A DNA stretch of 64,000 bases from Anthoceros angustus. Taxonomy: Eukaryota; Streptophyta; Anthocerotopsida; Anthocerotales; Anthocerotaceae. The stretch covers positions 514,248 to 578,247 of the forward strand of contig MU008199.1 of the NCBI GenBank assembly GCA_010909165.1, written 5' to 3'. A model generated the notes under the pieces. The model saw nothing but the letters and a program-made list of their open reading frames with translations. It made no database searches and was not told the DNA's origin. Positions 23,461-33,297 of this stretch are shown piece by piece (positions within the stretch are counted from its first letter, which is position 1; each line of letters opens with the position of its first letter). Position numbers and translations under genes: made by a program.

Positions 23461-23463
23461 ATA
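23459..23463. repeat. Target-site duplication, left copy (CAATA)
   Basis: CAATA directly precedes the left LTR terminus and is repeated at 30092-30096 directly after the right LTR. One copy belongs to the interrupted RNase H codons (Thr-Ala-Ile-Ser), which confirms the insertion point. Confidence 0.92.
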
Positions 23464-23672
23464 TGAGAACTTTCCTAAGGTACTCGGGAAGAGCCAAGCT
23501 AAGCCAGATTAGAAAAGTGTTGCAAAGTACATAGGTAGGGGTCCTTTGGGACCCTGAGGCACCCTTCTGTGAGGTGCCAATCGCTCGTCACTTAACTAGT
23601 TTCCGCGATAGAGCTAACTCAATCCCGGCCTAAATGCTAACTAGGGTTGTGTAGCTCTTACTAAACTTAACA
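23464..23672 (-). repeat. 3' LTR of nested copia element
   Basis: A 209-bp repeat, starting TGAGAACTTTCC and ending AACTTAACA on the plus strand, matches 29896-30091. Ends are TG/CA. On the minus strand it starts TGTTAAGTTTAG, a common copia LTR opening. It is longer than its 196-bp partner because of small indels and substitutions in the middle, so the insertion is not very recent. Confidence 0.92.
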
Positions 23673-23682
23673 CTCCCTCTTA
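23673..23682 (-). promoter_or_regulatory. Polypurine tract of nested copia element
   Basis: On the minus strand AAGAGGGAG abuts the 3' LTR start TGTTAAG. This is the expected primer site for plus-strand DNA synthesis. Confidence 0.8.
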
Positions 23683-23696
23683 AGGGTGACATAACC

Positions 23697-24480
23697 TAGT
23701 TCGAGACCTTCTCCGCCGAGGGACGGCCCTGTTCCCTCCTGTCAAAGTGAGGGTAGGGGGCGAAATCAATCAGCCCCATACTCTTCATGTATTGCCGGTA
23801 GTCACGAAAGGAGTCATCGCCCTTTCTGCCGTGATGTCCGCCGTTGTCCTCCTCAGGCACGTAGGCCGCATCTACCACCTTGCGCTCAACCACATCCCGG
23901 ATGTAGTGGTGCTGGATCTCTATGTGCTTCGTCCTGGCATGGAACTTGGGGTTTGAGATAAGGGCCAAAAATGGTATATGTTGTCACAATAGAGTGGCGT
24001 CGGCTGGTCTTGTCTCTGGCCGACGTCGTCTAAGAAGGATCGCTCCCACTCGGCTTCCTTGGAGGCATCTGTAAGTGACTTATACCGCCTCCGTGAGAAG
24101 ATAGCGATGGAAGTTCGCTTCTGCGCCCAGCTCACGGGCACCGAGGATAGCGAAAACAAAGGGCGCTCAAGTTTCCTCGAGTCTCGGATCGGGATGCCCA
24201 ATCTGCTACCGTAGCGCGGCTGAGGGGGCTTTGCGGTCCCTCCGGGCCTGCACATCAACCCCATAGATCCGGGTGCTTCAAGTAGCAGGAACACTCTCTT
24301 GACCGCAGCCCAATGTTCCTTGCCGGGGTTCTCCAGGAATTGAGATACCGTGGAGACGGAGTAATGGATGTCAGCCCCTCGCCCGACCCACTCCACTAAG
24401 AGGAGGGTTTCGGCCAAAGACATGTACGATAGGGATCCCATGCATGTCCTTGGTTTCTTCGGTCCACTGGCCTTTGGCAC
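23697..24480 (-). pseudogene. Copia RNase H (nested element)
   Basis: The minus strand 24480-24290 reads GSLSYMSLAETLLLVE, SVSTVSQFLENPGKEHWAAV, the tribal box after RT. Next comes VPVSWAQKRTSIA (24140-24100), standing for the usual WxSKkQxxVA. Then KSLTDASKEAEWERSFL and LYCDN (24075-23985), then ALISNPKFHARTKHIEIQHH and YIRDVVERKVVDAAYVP (23968-23870). These are the classic copia RNase H landmarks. At least two frame changes occur. Confidence 0.8.
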
Positions 24481-24499
24481 TGCTCAATAGTGAGTCTTG

Positions 24500-25270
24500 T
24501 ACCACATGGCGTGAGGGTGGTGTTAACCTGTGCCTGCTGTGATCCACTTGAACTTCCGCAGTATCTCATTAATGTACTTACATCTTTGATGGATGACCGG
24601 TTCCTTTCGCTCGCTTCAAAATCAATTCCAAGGTAATTCAGCTTTCCCCCAATGTCCCTTTTCATCTCAAAACGGGAGCTTAAGAGTTGCTTAACTTCCG
24701 CTAAACAGTGTCGAGGTATAGCGGAGAGGATGAGGTCACCCACATAGGGGCAAGGATGACAAAGTGAAGGCCTCGAGTCAACGTACACGCTGCCGCCGGG
24801 CCGCGACTGGACAAAGGAAATGCCGAAAGTGTGACGGCATAGTAATATACCACCTCGCTCGCTTGAGGCCATATATGCACTCAACCGGAGCACTTTGTGG
24901 GAAACCCTTGTCGACGTAGCCCCTCCGGGCCGATCCATGTAGAGTTCCTCGTGGATGAGAGGTAGGCGGCCTTGACGTCCATTTGGTGGAGCTCCAGTCC
25001 GCCTTCACCGCAAGAAAGCAAAACTGTATGGATGTGCGCACCACCGGGGAGAAGGTCTTGATAGGTCCAGCCTTCAACCGGAGAATCCACGAGCCACCAC
25101 CGGCCTTGAAACGAGCCACCGTCTCATGGGCGTTGAGCTTGAGCTGAAGGTCCATTTGGTGGTGAGATGGGCTTCCTTCCGTGAGGCGGTCACTGAGTTC
25201 CTGTGTCTTGTTTTGTGCATCACCATCTCCATCACATCCGCCAATCGCGAGACTCGTGTCCAAGGGCTTG
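24500..25270 (-). pseudogene. Copia reverse transcriptase (nested element)
   Basis: The minus strand gives KLNAHETVARFKAGGGSWIL and PIKTFSPVVRTSIQFCFLAV (about 25135-25010), the RT entry with the T.F.SPVV box. This is followed by LELHQMDVKAAYL (about 25000-24960), YVGDLILSA (about 24740-24715; the catalytic YxDD appears as YVGD, losing the first Asp), and KLNYLGIDFEASERNRSSIK (24645-24590). Frame changes separate these boxes. The altered YVDD motif alone would abolish polymerase activity. Confidence 0.75.
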
Positions 25271-25779
25271 GGAAAGAGTGGTCGGTTCTGCTTGGAAGTG
25301 GCGAGATAAAGCCGTGATAGGAGTCAAGGCTATCCCCAAGTCGTGGATCGGGTAAGGCGGCTCGCCACCGAGATGGCGTGGTCGATGCCGAGTAATCGCG
25401 ACGAGGGCCAGGTTGGGTGCCCGGTCAGCCAAGACAGTTCGCCACGAGCCAACACGGGCCCAGTGAGGCGCCTCCGGGGCAGCTTTGGTAGGTCTCCGCC
25501 GGAGCCCGTCGCCAGCGATCGCAAGGTTGAACAATGTAAGAGTACCATCGTAGTCTTCGTGAGGCGTGCCGGGGTCGATAGTGCCCGTCGCTCGTGGACG
25601 GGCCGTCTGATTCTCAGGAGCCCAGTCACTTCTTCGGGATAGTGAAAGCGTGTCGGTGTCAGCAGGTGGTCAGCCACCGCAATCCTCCTCTCAAGCCGGC
25701 TCGACCGGCTCTAGAAAGGTGACGCAAGCGCCGTGGTGATGTCGCGGTCCTGTGGTCAAAGCTTGTAGGCCTTAGAGCT

Positions 25780-26360
25780 CTCGCTATAGCCCACAAAGAT
25801 AAGCTTCTTTGCCCTGGCATCCACCAAGGCCGCTTCGCGGTGGATAAGGGCTAAGGCCGGCGAACCAAATACCCGCAGATGCGACATCGGGCATACTACT
25901 AACATACCTCATAGGGGGTACTACGATCGAGCTCAGAATCACCGGCCTCGTAATATATGTAGCCGCCACGACGCTCGCCTGTAAGCCTTGAGGTAGTCCA
26001 GACTATATACAGATGCTCCGGTCATGGATGAGCGTCGTTCTGCGCCCGCTACTCCATTCGGCCAGGGTGTAGAGTTAACCGTGAAGGTCCTCGATTCCTC
26101 GCCTGTGGGAGGCATCAAACTCATGGTTGACGAACTCCGCATGCCAGCCTGCAGGTCTCTTGTTGTCCGGACATGCTCACCACTTTTAAGCTACTCCTTA
26201 AAGTATGTGAATGTATCACTCTTCAGGTGCATTGGGAAAGTCCAGGAATATCTGCTGTAGTCATCTGTAAGAGTGAGGTAATAAATAGCACCGCCAAGGG
26301 AAGGAGTATGGATCTTCCCGGATATGTCAGCATGAACTAAGGCCAAGACGGGCCTACTCT
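25780..26360 (-). pseudogene. Copia integrase (nested element)
   Basis: From about 26355 the minus strand reads ALVHADISGKIHTPSLGGA, then LTDDYSRYSWTFPMHLKSDT and FTYFKE before a stop. The catalytic DDY.RY block is intact. Further downstream NHEFDASHRRGIEDLHG and EW..GRRTTLIHDRSIC (26130-26030) cover the later catalytic region in other frames. The part after about 25980 resembles the copia SGLP..FW..A..TA.Y segment only weakly. Confidence 0.75.
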
Positions 26361-27147
26361 ACGCGCCTTCTGAAGGGAGACCCTTCACATGGCGAGGACA
26401 GGATTCGAGTCGACGAGGTGTTGGAAACATCTAGGGAGTGGTTCCTGGTAAAGGCCCTGTGAGGACATGAGGAGTTTTGTGCTTGATGTTACCGCCACTG
26501 TACAGCTGTGTCCTCAGTGATTGACCACTACAAAGCACCTGCACAGCCTGTGGTAAAATCACCTATACAAGCCATCTTGAGGGATGGCGCCCATCAGGCA
26601 TATGTCAGGATTATCTGGTCTATAGAAGCAGCAGGAGTCACGGGAAAAGTTTACTCCAAGCAATAAGCCGCAAACGAACCGAAGGCCGCAGGACCGACGA
26701 GGTTCTTGCCCATCTCCCGGCGTACGTAGGGCACGGAGCTCTAGCCCCATGAGTGTGAGCCATCGGGGACAGGGCTCGCAGGTCCCTTGGTCGAGGGATG
26801 GCAGTTTTTCTGATTTGTTCTCGAGTTCCCGCTTCATCCCCGAGGAGAATCCTCTCTCGTGGGACGCCAAGTCCAAATTTTGGAGAAGAGAGGGCTGTCG
26901 TTACAGGTGAGAGCATGGGCGCGCAAGGGCCACTGCCCTGTGTACTACCCTTGATCGGGCTGTGGCCGGGTGCCTGTAGCAAAAGTGCCTGGGTGCAGAT
27001 GTAAGTGATCTTCACTGGCTCACGCCCCTGGGCTTGCCCCTGACGGCCATGTACCGCAGCCCCGCTGTGAAGGCCGGGCTTCGCGAGGTCTCGCCTTTCT
27101 TCTTCTCAGCATTCCAAGCCCAAAGGGTCGGAGTACTGACTACATAC

Positions 27148-27992
27148 CTAAGGTCGCGCCGTCCTGGCGAGGTGGAGCCAAGTCAGGCACCCTCGAGGTG
27201 TTGGCCATTTGCTTCCATTTACGCCCTTCCCGGATTTAGGACGAGCCGTGAGCGCCTTATCTGGCCTTTGGGCTTGACCGTCAAGTAAGGCGGCGACCGC
27301 CTGCGGCCGATAAAGGCGGCCGATAATCTCCTCCACCGTATGCGCGAGGAGGTGGAGCGAGGTACCATCGTGCGGTCGGTTATCAAGATACCGCATCAAA
27401 CCGTGACAAAATGCTGATAGGAGTGTGGTAGGCTCATAAGGAGATGGGCCGCCATGGCCCCGTCTGTCTACCGGTCGAAGTCCGTTTAGTGGCCGGCCAC
27501 CGGACCACGTGAGTCGCCTAAATTTTGTGGTATGGGCGGCCACCGTGTCGGACTCCTTCATCTTGAGTGAGTTGAACTCCTGCCTTACGGCGTAGAGCGT
27601 CAGGACGTTGTTGATGCCGTGGGGAGGTGTTGAAATGTCAGTCCCATGGCGGAGGCCTCCGAGGAACTTCGGCGTCGGACCGCATCTGGAGTCCAGGTCT
27701 GTGCCACGATGATAAGTGCGATGGCGGTCCGCTGAGGAAGTCCCATCGCCTCCACATCATGGGTCGAGGCGGGAACCGAGGAACTGAGGTCAGACGGCTT
27801 GGGGTAGCTCCCGTCCACCACCTTCCGCATAATGTCTCGGCCCGAAAGCAAAGTGACGATTTCATGCGAATCGCTTCGCCACGATGTGGTATCGGCTGGT
27901 CGCTGGCCGTTGAAGCGGTCCTGCTCCTTGATTTGTTCCGTGAACATCGGGATGGGGGCAGGTGCTGGAGTCGGAGAGCTAGTGCTGGCCAT
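27148..27992 (-). pseudogene. Copia gag (nested element)
   Basis: The start codon at 27992 gives MASTSSPTPAPAPIPMFTEQ and IKEQDRFNGQRPADTTSW; the F.G....W pattern is typical of copia gag. After a frame change the core continues as VAAHTTKFRRL (27540-27500), then LLSAFCHGLMRYLDNRPHDG and LLAHTVEEIIGRLYR (27430-27300). The nucleocapsid zinc knuckle is not clear. An upstream in-frame ATG at 28166 is less likely because the Ala/Ser/Pro-rich start matches the outer element's gag opening (MASSPNVPP). Confidence 0.7.
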
Positions 27993-29895
27993 CGTGGTTG
28001 CTGACAGGCTGAGGAGAGTGAATCTAATTTTTGAATACAATCTGCCCTGTAAGCATGTTAGGCTCTGAGGGTCATAAAGCCGAGCTCGTGAGTCGAGGCT
28101 AGTCACTTCCTTCAAAAAATATATATGTGAGGAGAAAAGCTGCAGAGCCTGGGCCTTTGAGTTCAAAAGCTTGCCTTGTGGGCACCTCAGACAAGTCTTT
28201 GGAGGAGGTTCTGCCGGGCTCTGTCAGAGTCAGTCGGTTCAAGATCGAGGTCCACGAGCCTCGCTAAATTCGCCAGTCCGCCTGACCCCAGTTACTGACC
28301 AAAGTTCCCCGGGCGAGGTAGGACGGTAGCGACAAGCAAGTAAGGCACCGCCTTCACTTGGGAGGGTCGGAGTGGTAGCGGCTAGCAATCCCGCCTGATG
28401 GGTGGGTAGGCAGTAGGCAAAAGTCAAGGCTTGAGGTGTGAAAGTGGGTGGAAACAATGGTTGAGATAGTGAAAAGAGGCCCCGGAGGGGGTTTCAATAG
28501 ACCCTGACCGGGTAGGTTTTTCGCCTGCCTGTCGACGTGCGGGGCGCCGCCTGCTGTCTCTCCGAGACTGCCGCTGGGCCGCGCCTTGGCTGAACTCCGA
28601 AATGTCATGCCACTTGCGGCGCAGCTTGGGTTGAGTACTCCAGGGGCACGGGGGCCTCCCGCGTCAAGCTCCTCATGAAGCCTGTGTCGCCCACCGCGCC
28701 TATGGAGCCTGCGCCTTATAGCCGCGCCACCCACTCCCTTGCTACCACGCCGATGCTGCGCTCTCACGGGCTTGGTGCCCTCACGCCTCTCGGATTCGGA
28801 TGCCTGGATGCGCTCAAGGCTGATCCTCGGGCAGGCCGGTGCCTACAAAATCTCCCCAAGAAGGGTTGCCCCGGCTTCCGGGAACTCCGCAGATCCAAAG
28901 CGGGTCCACGCAATCCCATGCTCGCGAAAGTCTGCGCCTTGCTACCTGCAGGGGATCTCTCCTGTGCCTCACTTCCAGGGGCATCCAGCGCGGCACAGAT
29001 CAAGCGACCGGGCGCCCGCGCTGTGGCTGGGACGCCTGCGACCTAATCCCATCCCGGAGGGCAGAGGAGTGGCGAGATCGAGGTTTAGGGGTTGAATCTC
29101 CCGCCTCACACCGCATTCGCAATGTGACCTACGGCTCATACCTGGTCATCAGGAGATCAAAAGCAGCCGCCAGTCAGGGATTGAGGTCAGATCGAGGCCT
29201 CGGCGCCTGCTTCGGCATGAGCAAAGCTTGGGACCCTTCCGCCGAAAGCTTGATGGGCCTCTGAGTCGCCCGGAAAATACGATCGGGTTCGGGAAGACTC
29301 GGGAGGAGATGAGGATCGGATCTCGCCGGTGAGTGGCCGTCGCAACCGGTGGTCAGGGCGCCGGGCCACTCGAGCCGGTGAATCGGGTCATGAATTCGGC
29401 GCATGGCGGCTACTTCTCGCATATGCCACTTCCCGGTAGCTCGCCTTGCCTCGGGTCACGCCGGCGTGCTTTTTGGGTGCTGGTCCCTCAGAGTGGTTCG
29501 GTGGCGAGTGAAACGTAGGGCGCCCCTTCTTGCCTCCCTGCCCCCGGGCCACGGGAGGCTCCGAGGTGAGGGGCTCTCCCGCCATCGAGGGGGAGCGCGC
29601 CGAGCGCGCCACCGTGCGGAAGCCGGGTGTCTCTCTCCCTGCTCAATATAAGTATAGGCCATGGCGCCATGTCCATATGTAAAAAAAGAAAAACGGGTTA
29701 TTATTTGTGCAAGTGAGGGCGCTCAAGGTTCCCGTGGTCGGGCGCCATCTGAACTCCGCTATCCTAACAAGAAATAGGATGCTAGTTCTCTCCTTCTTTT
29801 AATCTAGTGAGGGATGAGGAGGGTAGGGCGCCACCTGAGTGTACCTGTATGCGGCTTCCGTGATGCACCTCCCGCAGAGCCTCGGCCTGATACCA
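27993..29895. other. Long GC-rich leader of the nested copia element
   Basis: This 1.9 kb lies between the 5' LTR and the gag start. It is GC-rich with several overlapping frames on both strands (for example 28354-28767 minus and 28675-29046 plus) but no recognisable domain. Plant copia leaders are usually much shorter, so this may be a secondary insertion or an acquired segment. Confidence 0.5.
29879..29895 (-). promoter_or_regulatory. Primer-binding site of nested copia element
   Basis: The minus strand reads TGGTATCAGGCC directly inside the 5' LTR. This matches the initiator-methionine tRNA 3' end complement used by most plant copia elements (TGGTATCAGAGC) with a small change. Confidence 0.85.
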
Positions 29896-30091
29896 TGAGA
29901 ACTTTCCTAAGGTACTCAGAAGAGCGGAAGCGTAGATTAGAAAAGTGTTGCAAAGTACATAGGTAGGGGTCCTTTTGTAGGGGACCTGAGGCACCCCTTC
30001 GTAGGGGTGCGACTGTTCGCCTAACTAGCTTGTGATAGTCTAACTCGCCTAAATGCTAACTAGGGTTATGTAGCTCTTACTAAACTTAACA
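29896..30091 (-). repeat. 5' LTR of nested copia element
   Basis: A 196-bp partner of 23464-23672 with the same TG/CA termini. It is flanked on the right by the target duplication CAATA (30092-30096) and on the left by the primer-binding site. On the minus strand this is the upstream LTR, so the element reads leftwards. Confidence 0.92.
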
Positions 30092-30462
30092 CAATATCAC
30101 TATCATCAATAGAATCGGAGTACAAAGCACTCACCGAAGCCACGAAAGAGGCTACATGGGAAAGAAAGCTATGTGAAGATTTGGATATGAAGCAGGAAGG
30201 GCCAACAATGCTTAATGGTGACAATATGTCAGCCATTGCTCTTGTCACTAATCATGTCTTTCATGCGCGCACGAAGCATTTTGAGATTCAATACCACTAT
30301 ATTCGTGACGCTGCTGAGAGAGGAATTGTTGAGGTAGAGTATGTATCCACAAACGACAATACAACAAATATACTGACAAAATCCTTGCCGAAGTTCAAAC
30401 ACTGCTTCCACAGAGAAGAGCTTGGATTGGTTGACTGTAGCAACTTTATGCAGCTCGACTAG
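30092..30462 (+). pseudogene. Copia RNase H C-terminal part (outer element, resumed)
   Basis: The plus strand reads ISLSSIESEYKALTEATKEA and TWERKLCEDL, then MLNGDNMSAIALVTNHVFHA and RTKHFEIQYHYIRDA, then NDNTTNILTKSLPKFKH and a stop at 30460-30462. This carries the copia RNase H signatures SS.E.EY, DN.SAI, H.RTKH and ..LTK.L. The stretch is open for over 120 codons, which contrasts with the decayed RT. It is the right-hand half of the domain cut by the nested insertion. Confidence 0.85.
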
Positions 30463-30499
30463 TCACACATTTGGTAAGGCATACCATGCATATTACAAA

Positions 30500-30887
30500 A
30501 CGTTCAGTTACTTGAAGTTAACAGCTATTGTAGACCGCTTGCTTCAATCTTACTTACGACCGGTGACGATCGGTGAGTTGAGTTTAGTTGAAGACCGTAG
30601 TACTTATACAATACTCCAGCTGCAAGTGATTATTAGTTCTTAGATTAAGATAACCCTACTAGTCTGAGAGAAAGAGTTAGAAGTACAAACTGCGTTGGTT
30701 ATGGTTAGATCAGCTTAACCCAGTGTGGTCATACCCTTTGGTATATTGTACCGAAGAGATACAACTCTTCAGACACAGGCTATAAAAGCCCACCACTTGT
30801 AATCAATTGTATCAATCAGTAAAGCACTAAACTTTGATCAAACGCTTCCACAAAGCACCTCAAATTAAAGCCTGTTGGCCCCCAACA
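30500..30887 (+). repeat. Probable 3' LTR of outer copia element
   Basis: The sequence after the RNase H stop contains a TATA box (ctataaaagcc, about 30779-30789) and ends in ccccaaca at 30887. There the flanking LINE-like reading frame starts abruptly. A TG start and a matching 5' LTR could not be fixed, so the left boundary is approximate. Confidence 0.5.
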
Positions 30888-31841
30888 CCTGTGAAATCCG
30901 ATGGGGGATCTCCCCCCGCGCCACTACCACCGCTAGGATAAAGAGCTCCGAAAAACCACTAGAAGGATCCTCAGGAGAGAACTAGTCACGGAAGTGATCA
31001 TAGATAGTTCCAGAAAGACCCCCAGAAGAGAGCCGCGGGGCGGTAGTTAGAGCGCGACCAAAAACCACCTTGTCCAGACATAAGGGCTCCTCAGCCACAA
31101 ACTCCAAGATATCCGGTGGGATGGGGACATCAGGAGCCGGGTGAAGGGCCCGAAGAGCAGCAATAGTCTCCTCGGACGCCAAAGCCACTGGCTCCGGCCG
31201 AAGGGCCCGGGCAGCCCTAGCATACTCGCCGGCGTGACCAAGCAGGAGGCACCTTTTGAGATGCACCTTCACGGGGTCTTGACAAACCTGATCAAGCTTA
31301 GTCGACTCCTCGATCGAGCAGCACAGCCACCCTTTTCCTGAAGAGCCTTCTAGTCCCCGGCGCGGAAACGGTGGAGCTGGGAGGCAACCTCCCTGTGATA
31401 TGAATTCCCATCTCTAAAGCAACGGAGACACCACCGGGAAAGAGAGGAGCAAAGTCAAGGCTGCTTCATCTCGGGAGTTTTGCGCGAGGCGCTTCCAGGG
31501 AAGTTTGTAGGCCAAGCGAACATCGTCGTGCAGTCGATGGAGGAGACGCTGAAAAGGCGGGGTCCCGAGAGACGCATGTCATAAAGAGCCAAAAGATGAT
31601 CAGACTGTGCTTGCAACCACTGCGAAGACCATGCCGGAGGCTCCAGGAAAGCAACCGGATGTGAGGAGGAAGTGGCAACAACGCCGGTAGATGTAGCCCT
31701 CACTTGAACCTCCCATGCATTTTGGTCAAAGTCCTTGTGCATCAAGCCCATGTGTCTCTTTGCACCAACAATACCTTTATATAAAAGCCCGCAAATGGGG
31801 CAAGAAGTGTACTTTCCAGAAGCGGAAGGGGGAGGCCCCAT
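30888..31841 (-). mobile_element. LINE-like (non-LTR) retroelement fragment with C2H2 finger
   Basis: On the minus strand a frame from 31841 begins near a C2H2 finger, CPICGLLYKGIVGAKRHMGLMH (about 31790-31730; given as CPICGLLYKG then HMGLMH). After frame changes the text ALRALHPAPDVPIPPD, then RALTTAPRLSSGGLSG and YDHFRD (31160-30985), matches the segment leading into reverse transcriptase in a family of non-LTR elements (..al..l.p...p.s.....l..fp..sagGpdGl...hl.d). RT-like text (ELFILAVVVARGEIP) runs to about 30893 and is cut by the copia LTR. The element is truncated and frameshifted. Confidence 0.55.
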
Positions 31842-31924
31842 GGAAGATAATATGAAGGAGCCTTATCCAAGACTGGGATGCTCCACTCTCCAATTTGTTT
31901 GTCAAGCTAGTATCCATCCCTGAA

Positions 31925-32125
31925 TCTGGAAGATCAGCTCCCATAAAACCCTAAACTTGTAGAACCCTATACGTGTAAAACCCTAAACCTGGAAGATCAG
32001 CTGCCGTAAAACCTTAAACCTATGGAACCCAAAATTTATGAAACCCTAAACCTAGAAGATTAGTTGCCGCAAAAACCCTACACCTGTGAAACCCTAAACT
32101 TGTGAAACTCTAAGCCAGGAACCGG
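31925..32125. repeat. Degenerate telomere-motif-like repeats (AAACCCTA)
   Basis: About nine variants of aaaccctaaac spaced by 10-20 bases of similar filler (acctggaagatcagctgcc) occupy this stretch. AAACCCTA is the complement of the plant telomere repeat TTTAGGG and also the telo-box found in plant promoters. The arrangement is an interspersed roughly 30-40-base repeat rather than a clean telomere array. Confidence 0.7.
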
Positions 32126-33051
32126 GCTCACTGCCGGCCCCGCAGCCACGACCTCCCGGACCTTGTTTTCTACTCGTGCATATGCCATCGCGCCCTCCAG
32201 CATCCTCCCGCAATGGCTCCCGCAAGTAAAGTAGGTATTGGTTTATAACATATTACTGATTTTTAGCTAAGATTTTCACACCGTTGCAGGGAGCAAATAT
32301 GGTCACCTAGGTAATAGGTGAAATATTCACCTACAACCAACAAACAAACAAATATATATTTTTAAGTCAATGAATGTCACATATCTAAGCAACTTGCTCC
32401 ATAGAGAAAACTAGGCTAGTAGCAATTTATTCACGCTACCATGGGACTCTGTCTGCGGGCAACTTGCTCTGCAGAGTAAACTAAACTATTAGCTCTTGAG
32501 ACGTTCCTCTCTACGCACCCCATTTAGGTTCCCCTTGCAATATAGAGCGCTTAAGTGTAGAGCGCTTAATTATGACGTTCTTGAATAGGTGTGTCCATTT
32601 GGCAAGGACTTCGTCCCTAATTTATTGTTAGTTTGTTACATTGCTATGTAGTATATAAAATAGTATGTAGGTAGATTTTTTAAAATTTTTATTTTTTAAC
32701 TTTTAAATTAGCTTCTATTATCATATACCTATTAAAAGTGGTGTTGCGCGTGTGAGATTATAGCGTGCACATAGGCATGGAGCGTCATCGTTTGACTGAC
32801 AATCCATCCTTCATAGATTTGAATAATTTTTTTTCTATTATAAAAATAATTTTACTATGTTCAGTAGGGGTTATTTAGCCAGTGTCCAAGCTAGCTCTGA
32901 GGAGATTACTTTGGACACCTAGCTCAAAGCAAGTTACTTGACTTAGGAGCAGTTCTAGCACAAGATGATGATCATGATGTAGAGCATGTACAGTAGCTTA
33001 TGCAAGTAGGAGTAATAACCTGGTGGGAGCAATCATTCCTCCTATCCTACG
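32126..33051. other. AT-rich spacer, no gene recognised
   Basis: Mostly AT-rich DNA. Near 32410-32480 two phrases containing cttgctc(c/t)(a/g)(t/c)agag are partly repeated. No open frame of note is present. Confidence 0.4.
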
Positions 33052-33297
33052 GAATGTTTGGCGGCTGTATGGGCAGTAGCACATTTTAGGCCTTATTTGT
33101 ATGGCGCTGAATTTGACCTGATTATAGATCACCAACCTTTGATATGGTTGATGAAAAACAAAAAACTTACGGGTAAGTTAGTATGGTGGGCACTTATTCT
33201 GTAGGAGTAGTACTTTATTATAGAACATAGGGCTGGAGACAAGCATGCTAATGCAGATGTGATGTCAGAAACCCACTTGGGAGGAGCATGGATGTAA
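33052..33297 (+). pseudogene. Ty3/gypsy RNase H fragment
   Basis: The plus strand reads ECLAAVWAVAHFRPYLYGAE, then FDLIIDHQPLIWLMKNKKLT and, after two stops, FIIEHRAGDKHANADVMSE. These are the gypsy RNase H landmarks: EcLAvvwAv..fr.YLyG, TDHqpL.wL, and the tail hraG..nanaD.lSR. Two stop codons lie near 33205-33213. No other gypsy domain adjoins it, so it is an isolated scrap. Confidence 0.8.

Larger units (their letters stand above)
23464..30091 (-). mobile_element. Nested Ty1/copia retrotransposon (complete ends, decayed interior)
   Basis: A 6.6-kb element inserted in antisense orientation into the RNase H of the outer copia. It has LTRs (23464-23672, 29896-30091), 5-base target duplication CAATA, primer-binding site beside the right LTR and a polypurine tract beside the left. 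The minus strand carries gag (27992 downward), integrase (26360-25780), RT (25270-24400) and RNase H (24390-23700). All enzyme frames contain stops or shifts. A roughly 1.9-kb GC-rich leader separates the 5' LTR from the gag ATG, unusually long for copia. Confidence 0.92.
19946..30470 (+). mobile_element. Outer Ty1/copia retrotransposon, degenerate, split by insertion
   Basis: The copia order gag-integrase-RT-RNase H is readable on the plus strand. Gag is at 19946-20680 and integrase at 21350-21900 (LVHVDLCGPLPVPSLGALHF then DDYSRYTFAIPLKLKS). RT runs from 22330 to 23000 (KCKWVLKTKFRE, ARLVAKGY, SISGLKQSPRLWYERMDSYL, VALYVDDLVI) and the RT/RNase H hinge from 23240 to 23460 (IMRYLKGT, CRKQT). 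RNase H resumes at 30092-30462 after a complete minus-strand copia element inserted at 23464-30091. Removing the insert restores KQTAISLSSIESEYKAL. Many frameshifts kill the outer element. A 5' LTR is not visible. Confidence 0.85.

Noticed and set aside
31925-32125. Interstitial telomere array
   Set aside because: The motifs are separated by 10-20 bases of filler and heavily degenerate, so this is not a clean (TTTAGGG)n tract.
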